Part shown: positions 35,732 through 39,956 of the stretch, one piece after another
Layout: every line of letters starts with the position of its first letter
How positions within the stretch are numbered: position 1 is the stretch's first letter
From: Prosthecobacter sp.
GTDB taxonomy: Bacteria > Verrucomicrobiota > Verrucomicrobiia > Verrucomicrobiales > Verrucomicrobiaceae
NCBI GenBank assembly: GCA_019186985.1
Contig: JABARQ010000006.1
Coordinates: 1-39,956, forward strand
DNA length: 39,956 nucleotides
Direction: 5' to 3'
Notes under the pieces: model-generated
Database searches by the model: none
What the model saw: only the letters and a program-made list of their open reading frames with translations
Told to the model about the DNA's origin: nothing
Program-made: the position numbers and the translations under genes

Positions 35732-36252
35732 GGGGTGGAAACGGGTCGGCAGAGGGATTGTCCAGAGATCTCAGAGTTCCGGACGACCCTACACGGGCGC
35801 AAGAGAGGAGGCGGAAAACGCCGGAGAGGCGGAGGCTCTTGCGAATCCCGCCTCAGGCGGCGGGATCGTCCATGCCCCCGGGAAGGATGGAACAGGGCCT
35901 CAGCACGGCGATGCCGTGGCCATTGACGCGCCTGTCTCCTTTTTCAGGGCTGGAAATTGGGGGGTCATGGAAATTCGGTTCAAGGTGCAACGGCTTTGCG
36001 GCTCCCTTTTGTTTTCATGTGGGTTCCATCTCCGCTCCATTCAGGAACATCCTCAACGCTTCGGGCGCTTCAGCCTGCGCTTTCATCCTCTCCATCCGCC
36101 GCATGAGCGGGCTCTCGTTCGCCGCCGGCTTCATCCACCGCATTCCTGGCAGGCTGCTCGATCCCATGAAGGGTGGAATTGGAACCGATTCCTTGCCACT
36201 TCCTCAATCACCCGCTTTGATCCCTCAACACGTTCCCTAAAGCTCTCCCTGA
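35732..36252. other. 521-base gap; hairpin and one small frame, no firm gene
   Basis: This separates two divergent genes. A perfect 8-base stem ATCCCGCC / GGCGGGAT with a 6-base loop lies at 35845-35866 without a T run; it may be a REP-like or regulatory hairpin. A minus-strand frame at 36015-36167 would encode 50 charged residues (LMRRMERMKAQAEAPEALRM), with no ribosome binding site and no recognised family, so it is not called as a gene. Promoters for both flanking genes should lie here but none is clear. Confidence 0.5.
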
Positions 36253-38745
36253 ATGGCCATCAAAAAATCCGACCTCTACTCCTCCCTCTGGGCCTCGTGC
36301 GATGAACTCCGGGGCGGCATGGATGCCAGCCAGTACAAGGACTACGTCCTCTTCATGCTCTTCATCAAATACGTCTCCGACAAATACGGCGACAGCGATG
36401 ACTATGCTCCGCCGGTGGTCATTCCCAAGGGGGCCAGCTTCAAGGACATGGTGGCGCTCAAGGGCAAAGCCGACATCGGCGACAAGATCAACACCCAGGT
36501 CATCCAGCCGCTCATCGATGCGAACTCCCGGCTCGCCCGCAGCGACTTCCCGGACTTCAACGACTCGAACAAACTCGGCGATGGCGCGGAGAAGGTGAAA
36601 AAGCTCGAAAGCCTCATCGCCATCTTCGAGAATCCCGCGCTCGATTTCTCCCAGAACCGCGCGGAGAACGACGACATCCTCGGCGATGCTTATGAGTATC
36701 TCATGCGGCACTTCGCCAGCGAGAGCGGCAAGAGCAAAGGCCAGTTCTACACCCCGTCGGAGGTCAGCCGCATCATGGCCAAAGTGATTGGCATCGGCCC
36801 GCACAACACCACGGCGAGGACCACGGCCTATGACCCCACCTGCGGCTCCGGGTCGCTGCTGCTGAAGGTCGCCGCGGAGGCGGGAAAGCACATCACGCTG
36901 GAGGGCCAGGAAAAGGACGTGACCACCGCCGGTCTCGCCCGCATGAACATGATCCTGCACGACTTCCCGACCGCCAACGTGCTCTCGGGAAACACGCTTT
37001 TCGATCCCAAGTTCAAGGACGGTGAGGCGCTGCGCACCTACGATTACGTCGTCGCGAATCCGCCCTTCTCGGACAAGGCCTGGTCCACCGGCCTCACGCT
37101 GGGCGAGGGCGGCAGCGGGGACCCATTCCAGCGCTTCACCTGGGGCGTGCCCCCGGCGAAGCAGGGCGACTACGCCTACCTCCTGCACATCCTCCGCAGC
37201 CTGAAGAGCACCGGCAAGGCCGCCTGCATTCTCCCGCATGGCGTGCTCTTCCGGGGGAATGCGGAGGCCGTCATCCGCCAGCAGCTCGTCCGCTCCGGTT
37301 ACTTGAAGGCCATCATCGGCCTGCCGGCGAATCTCTTTTACGGCACCGGCATCCCCGCCTGCATCCTCGTGCTGGACAAAGAGAACGCCCAGGCCCGCAA
37401 AGGCATCTTCATGATCGATGCCAGCAAGGGCTTCAAAAAAGACGGCCCCAAGAACCGCCTCCGCGAGCAGGACCTGCACAAGATCGTCGATACCTTCACC
37501 CGGCAGGATGAAAGCGATCCCCGCTACGCCCGCATGGTGCCCGTCAGCGAGATCGCCGACCCGAAGAACGACTTCAACCTCAACCTCCCGCGCTACATCG
37601 ACAGCACCGAGCCCGAGGATTTGCAGGACATTCACGCTCACCTCTGTGGAGGCATCCCAGGCCGCGACATCGAAGCGCTCATCGCTTACTGGAAGGTCAT
37701 GCCCGGCGTGCGCTCCACGCTCTTCGCTCGCGACGACTCTCCCGGCTACATGGAGCTACGCGTCCCCATCGCCGAGGTAAAGCCCACCATCTTCGCCCAC
37801 CCCGAGTTCAGCGCCTTCACCACCCAGGCGAAGAAGCTCTTCACGAAATGGCAGACGACCAGCGTCGCGCTCATGAAGGGCCTCGCCAAGGACGGCCACC
37901 CGAAGGTGCTCATCGAAACCATCGCCGAGGACCTGCTCGCCACCTTCAAGACCGCGCCGCTGCTGGATGCCTACGATGTCTATCAGCATCTCATGGACTA
38001 CTGGGCCGAGACCATGCAGGACGACTGCTACCTCATCGCCGATGTCGGCTGGATCACCGGGGCCAGGCCGCGTGAGATTGTTCAGGTGAAGAACAAGGAG
38101 GGCAAACCCATCTGGCCCGAGAAGGAAGACTTCAAAAAGGGCAAACGCCGCTTCAAGTCCGACCTCCTCCCCGCCGCCCTGCTCATCGCCCGCTACTTCG
38201 CCACCGAGCGCGATGCCATCGCCGCCCTGGAGGCCGAACTCGCCAGCATCGAGCAGCAGCTCGATGAGATGCGGGAAGAGCAAAGCGGCGAGGACGGACT
38301 GCTGGCCGAAGTCATCGAAGGCGAGGGCGAAAAGCAAAAGATCACCGCCAAAGCCCTCAAGGCCCGCCTCAAGGACATCGGCAAGAACAAGGACGATGCC
38401 GAGGAACGCCAGGCCCTCCAAGCCTACGCCGCGCTGCTCGACCAGCAGGCCGAGACCAAAACCCGGCTCAAGACCGCGCAGGACGACCTGGAGGCCAAGC
38501 TCGACGCGAAATACCCCACGCTCACCGAGGCCGAGATCCAGACCCTCGTCGTGGACGACAAATGGCTCGCCACCCTCGCCGCCGCCGTGCAGGGCGAGCT
38601 GGACCGCGTCTCCCAGACCCTCACCAGCCGCATCCGCCAGCTTGCCGAACGCTACGCCACCCCGCTGCCGGAATTAACAACCGAGGTCGAATCGTTGGCT
38701 GGAAAAGTCGCCGGACACCTCGCTAAAATGGGATTCAAGCCATGA
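36253..38745 (+). CDS. hsdM: Type I restriction-modification DNA methyltransferase (HsdM)
   Basis: An 830-residue N6-adenine methyltransferase subunit. The N-terminal HsdM helical domain is at about 1-145 (YKDYVLFMLFIKYVSDKYG). The catalytic domain carries motif I DPTCGSGSLLL (194-204) for AdoMet and motif IV N269-PPF for the target adenine. The C-terminal 330 residues include a long charged coiled-coil region (about 650-790) that would bind HsdS. The length suits the long HsdM variants. The protein now ends LAGKVAGHLAKMGFKP; a similar tail lies downstream in another frame beyond a hairpin, so the natural end has been altered. With hsdS it should methylate DNA; no working hsdR is seen in this window. 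Confidence 0.95.
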   Translation: MAIKKSDLYSSLWASCDELRGGMDASQYKDYVLFMLFIKYVSDKYGDSDDYAPPVVIPKGASFKDMVALKGKADIGDKINTQVIQPLIDANSRLARSDFPDFNDSNKLGDGAEKVKKLESLIAIFENPALDFSQNRAENDDILGDAYEYLMRHFASESGKSKGQFYTPSEVSRIMAKVIGIGPHNTTARTTAYDPTCGSGSLLLKVAAEAGKHITLEGQEKDVTTAGLARMNMILHDFPTANVLSGNTLFDPKFKDGEALRTYDYVVANPPFSDKAWSTGLTLGEGGSGDPFQRFTWGVPPAKQGDYAYLLHILRSLKSTGKAACILPHGVLFRGNAEAVIRQQLVRSGYLKAIIGLPANLFYGTGIPACILVLDKENAQARKGIFMIDASKGFKKDGPKNRLREQDLHKIVDTFTRQDESDPRYARMVPVSEIADPKNDFNLNLPRYIDSTEPEDLQDIHAHLCGGIPGRDIEALIAYWKVMPGVRSTLFARDDSPGYMELRVPIAEVKPTIFAHPEFSAFTTQAKKLFTKWQTTSVALMKGLAKDGHPKVLIETIAEDLLATFKTAPLLDAYDVYQHLMDYWAETMQDDCYLIADVGWITGARPREIVQVKNKEGKPIWPEKEDFKKGKRRFKSDLLPAALLIARYFATERDAIAALEAELASIEQQLDEMREEQSGEDGLLAEVIEGEGEKQKITAKALKARLKDIGKNKDDAEERQALQAYAALLDQQAETKTRLKTAQDDLEAKLDAKYPTLTEAEIQTLVVDDKWLATLAAAVQGELDRVSQTLTSRIRQLAERYATPLPELTTEVESLAGKVAGHLAKMGFKP

Positions 38746-38756
38746 ATCCGTTTTCT

Positions 38757-38812
38757 ATCCCAACGGGATTGCGTCATGCAGCCCAGGGTTGCTCGGCACG
38801 AGCTACCCTGGG
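38757..38812. repeat. REP-like double hairpin between hsdM and hsdS
   Basis: A small palindrome ATCCC-AAC-GGGAT (38757-38769) is followed by a large one at 38782-38812: 14-base arms beginning CCCAGGGTTGCTCG and ending CGAGCTACCCTGGG, one mismatch, 3-base loop. From memory, elements containing AGCCCAGGGTTG and CTACCCTGGG are dispersed in many copies in PVC genomes. No second copy is seen in this window. It may also act as an attenuator or RNA-stability element in the operon. Confidence 0.7.
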
Positions 38813-38870
38813 AGCCCTGGCCGCCAAAGTGGACCAACACCTCCAAAAGATGGGAGCCGTATGGAAGTGA
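38811..38870 (+). pseudogene. Second, orphaned copy of the HsdM C-terminal tail
   Basis: This frame reads LAAKVDQHLQKMGAVWK and stops at 38868-38870, inside the hsdS start (ATGGAAGTGA). It parallels the present HsdM end LAGKVAGHLAKMGFKP, 122 bases upstream. The overlapping stop and start are what an undisturbed hsdM-hsdS junction looks like, so this copy is probably the original tail. Confidence 0.65.
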
Positions 38871-39956
38871 AACCCGGCTACAAACAGACCGAAGTCGGCG
38901 TCATCCCGGAGGAGTGGGAAGCTGCAACCATCGGCGATGTTTGTTCATTCTCAGGAGGATCTCAGCCACCACGCTCGACCTTCAGGTTCGTGCCGACGCC
39001 GGGCTACATCCGGCTCATCCAAATTCGAGACTACAAATCCGACGACTTTGCTTCCTATATTCCAGAAGCTCTGGCGCGGAAACGCTGTTCCTCAGATGAC
39101 ATCATGATTGGAAGGTATGGCCCGCCTGTCTTCCAGATTCTCCGCGGAATTGAGGGCGCTTACAACGTCGCTCTAATCAAGACAACTCTGACGCCGAAAG
39201 TTGATCGTGAGTTCTTCTTCAACGCGCTGAGCCAAGAACCACTTTTCCAGCTAATCGACGCTCTTTCGCGTCGTTCGTCTGGCCAAACAGGCGTCGAAAT
39301 GCCGGCATTAAAAGCCTATGGGCTGCCGCTGCCACCCCTCCCCGAACAACGCGCCATCGCTGCGGCGTTGAGCGATGTGGATGGGCTGCTGGGCGGGCTG
39401 GACCGGCTGATCGCCAAGAAGCGCGACCTCAAACAGGCCGCCATGCAGCAACTCCTCACCGGCCAAACCCGCCTCCCCGGCTTCCACGGCGAGTGGGAGG
39501 TGAAACGGCTGGGGGAGGTTGGGAAGTTCCTGAAAGGTAGCGGTGTGACGAAAGACCAGACTCGCAGCGGCTCACTTGCCTGCGTCCGCTACGGTGAACT
39601 CTACACGCTCCATCATGATGTGGTGAAAGGCTTCCAATCTTGGATTTCCCCCGAGGTCGCCGCCACGGCAGTCCGGCTAAAGTATGGTGACATCTTGTTT
39701 GCAGGCTCAGGCGAGACCAAGGAGGAAATTGGCAAGTGCGCCGCCTTCGTCAGTGACATCGAAGCGTATGCAGGCGGCGACATTGTGATTCTTAGACCTG
39801 ACAACTGCGATTCCGTGTTCCTCGGCTATGGGTGTGCCGTCGATTGGATGTTAAGAGGGAGTATCCTGGCTAGTCAGGCCATGCTTGTCAAAGTAAGTCC
39901 AGAGGGACGACCAGCGGGAGGCCGACAGCAGAAGGGCGCGCAAGGTCAGCACGGTT
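38861..39956 (+). CDS. hsdS: Type I restriction specificity subunit (HsdS), incomplete at window edge
   Basis: The frame from the ATG at 38861 is open to the window end (365 residues). It has the HsdS layout: target-recognition domain 1 (starting GYKQTEVGVIPEEW, to about 160), the central conserved region with LPLPPLPEQRAIAAALSDVD and the helical spacer KKRDLKQAAMQQLLTGQTRL, then the second domain opening GEWEVKRLGEVGKFLKGSG. It would select the DNA site for HsdM. Homology is normal to DNCDSVFLGY (about 39829); after that the expected QGDAVVHI-type sequence is absent and the residues look random, so the second domain is probably cut by an insertion. Whether it ends soon after cannot be seen. 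Confidence 0.88.
   Translation, partial: MEVKPGYKQTEVGVIPEEWEAATIGDVCSFSGGSQPPRSTFRFVPTPGYIRLIQIRDYKSDDFASYIPEALARKRCSSDDIMIGRYGPPVFQILRGIEGAYNVALIKTTLTPKVDREFFFNALSQEPLFQLIDALSRRSSGQTGVEMPALKAYGLPLPPLPEQRAIAAALSDVDGLLGGLDRLIAKKRDLKQAAMQQLLTGQTRLPGFHGEWEVKRLGEVGKFLKGSGVTKDQTRSGSLACVRYGELYTLHHDVVKGFQSWISPEVAATAVRLKYGDILFAGSGETKEEIGKCAAFVSDIEAYAGGDIVILRPDNCDSVFLGYGCAVDWMLRGSILASQAMLVKVSPEGRPAGGRQQKGAQGQHG
39830..39956 (-). mobile_element. Possible insertion-sequence end with transposase C-terminus
   Basis: Where HsdS homology is lost, the minus strand carries an open frame entering from the right edge and ending at a TAA (39853-39851): VLTLRALLLSASRWSSLWTY, then FDKHGLTSQDTPS. This looks like the end of a transposase, but I cannot assign a family and only 34 residues are visible. 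The element end would lie near 39830 (GGTGTGCCGTCG); its other end and any target-site duplication lie outside the window. Confidence 0.4.

Noticed and set aside
36015..36167. 50-residue charged minus-strand frame before hsdM
   Set aside because: No ribosome binding site and no recognised relatives; it is noted in the gap entry but not called a gene.

Overview
The window looks like a chromosomal piece of a Gram-negative, GC-rich member of the Verrucomicrobia (PVC group), perhaps near Prosthecobacter or Verrucomicrobium. The signs are a giant cytochrome/WD40/DUF1549/DUF1553 protein, a DUF1800-DUF1501 pair with PA14 repeats, an ECF-type sigma factor overlapping a FecR-LamG anti-sigma-like protein, and lipid A/LPS-core enzymes. 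Most starts lack a strong Shine-Dalgarno sequence. No tRNA, rRNA or CRISPR array was seen. All family names come from reading the translations by eye; no database was searched.

Left part (1-10.3 kb) is mostly housekeeping and envelope. A secreted protein made of near-identical 59-residue tandem repeats runs off the left edge. Then come exonuclease III (xthA), an outer-membrane barrel-like protein, a neutral-ceramidase-like secreted enzyme, a class A penicillin-binding protein, and a two-gene minus-strand unit encoding a GT4 glycosyltransferase and a fused lipid A acyltransferase/heptosyltransferase.

Middle part (10.4-20.6 kb) holds a three-gene operon: a 2161-residue six-PA14/DUF1800 protein, a Tat-exported DUF1501 protein and a small membrane-anchored protein. 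A LysR regulator and a lipoprotein with a heavy-metal-associated CxxC domain follow.

From 20.6 kb the window becomes a patchwork of defence genes, several of them broken, between ordinary genes. An intact Fic gene lies between two decayed pieces of a restriction-type helicase/methyltransferase locus (20.6-23.4 kb). The sigma/FecR pair, a YHS-like protein, ssb and a sodium:solute symporter follow. At 28.3-30.2 kb there is an AbiEi/AbiEii-like toxin-antitoxin operon preceded by two related palindromes, and just after it the scar of a type I restriction gene (hsdR start fused to the end of a DUF45/YgjP metallopeptidase). After the giant cytochrome protein comes a type I hsdM-hsdS pair. A REP-like hairpin sits between hsdM and hsdS with a second, out-of-frame copy of the HsdM tail, and hsdS loses family resemblance at the right edge, where a possible transposon end begins.

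The main theme of the right half is turnover of restriction-modification loci: methylation and recognition genes, a Fic protein and a toxin-antitoxin pair remain, while the nuclease/helicase genes visible here are reduced to fragments. No complete, clearly new system is evident. The best leads are the Fic island remnants, the toxin-antitoxin operators with the hsdR scar, and the hsdM tail duplication.
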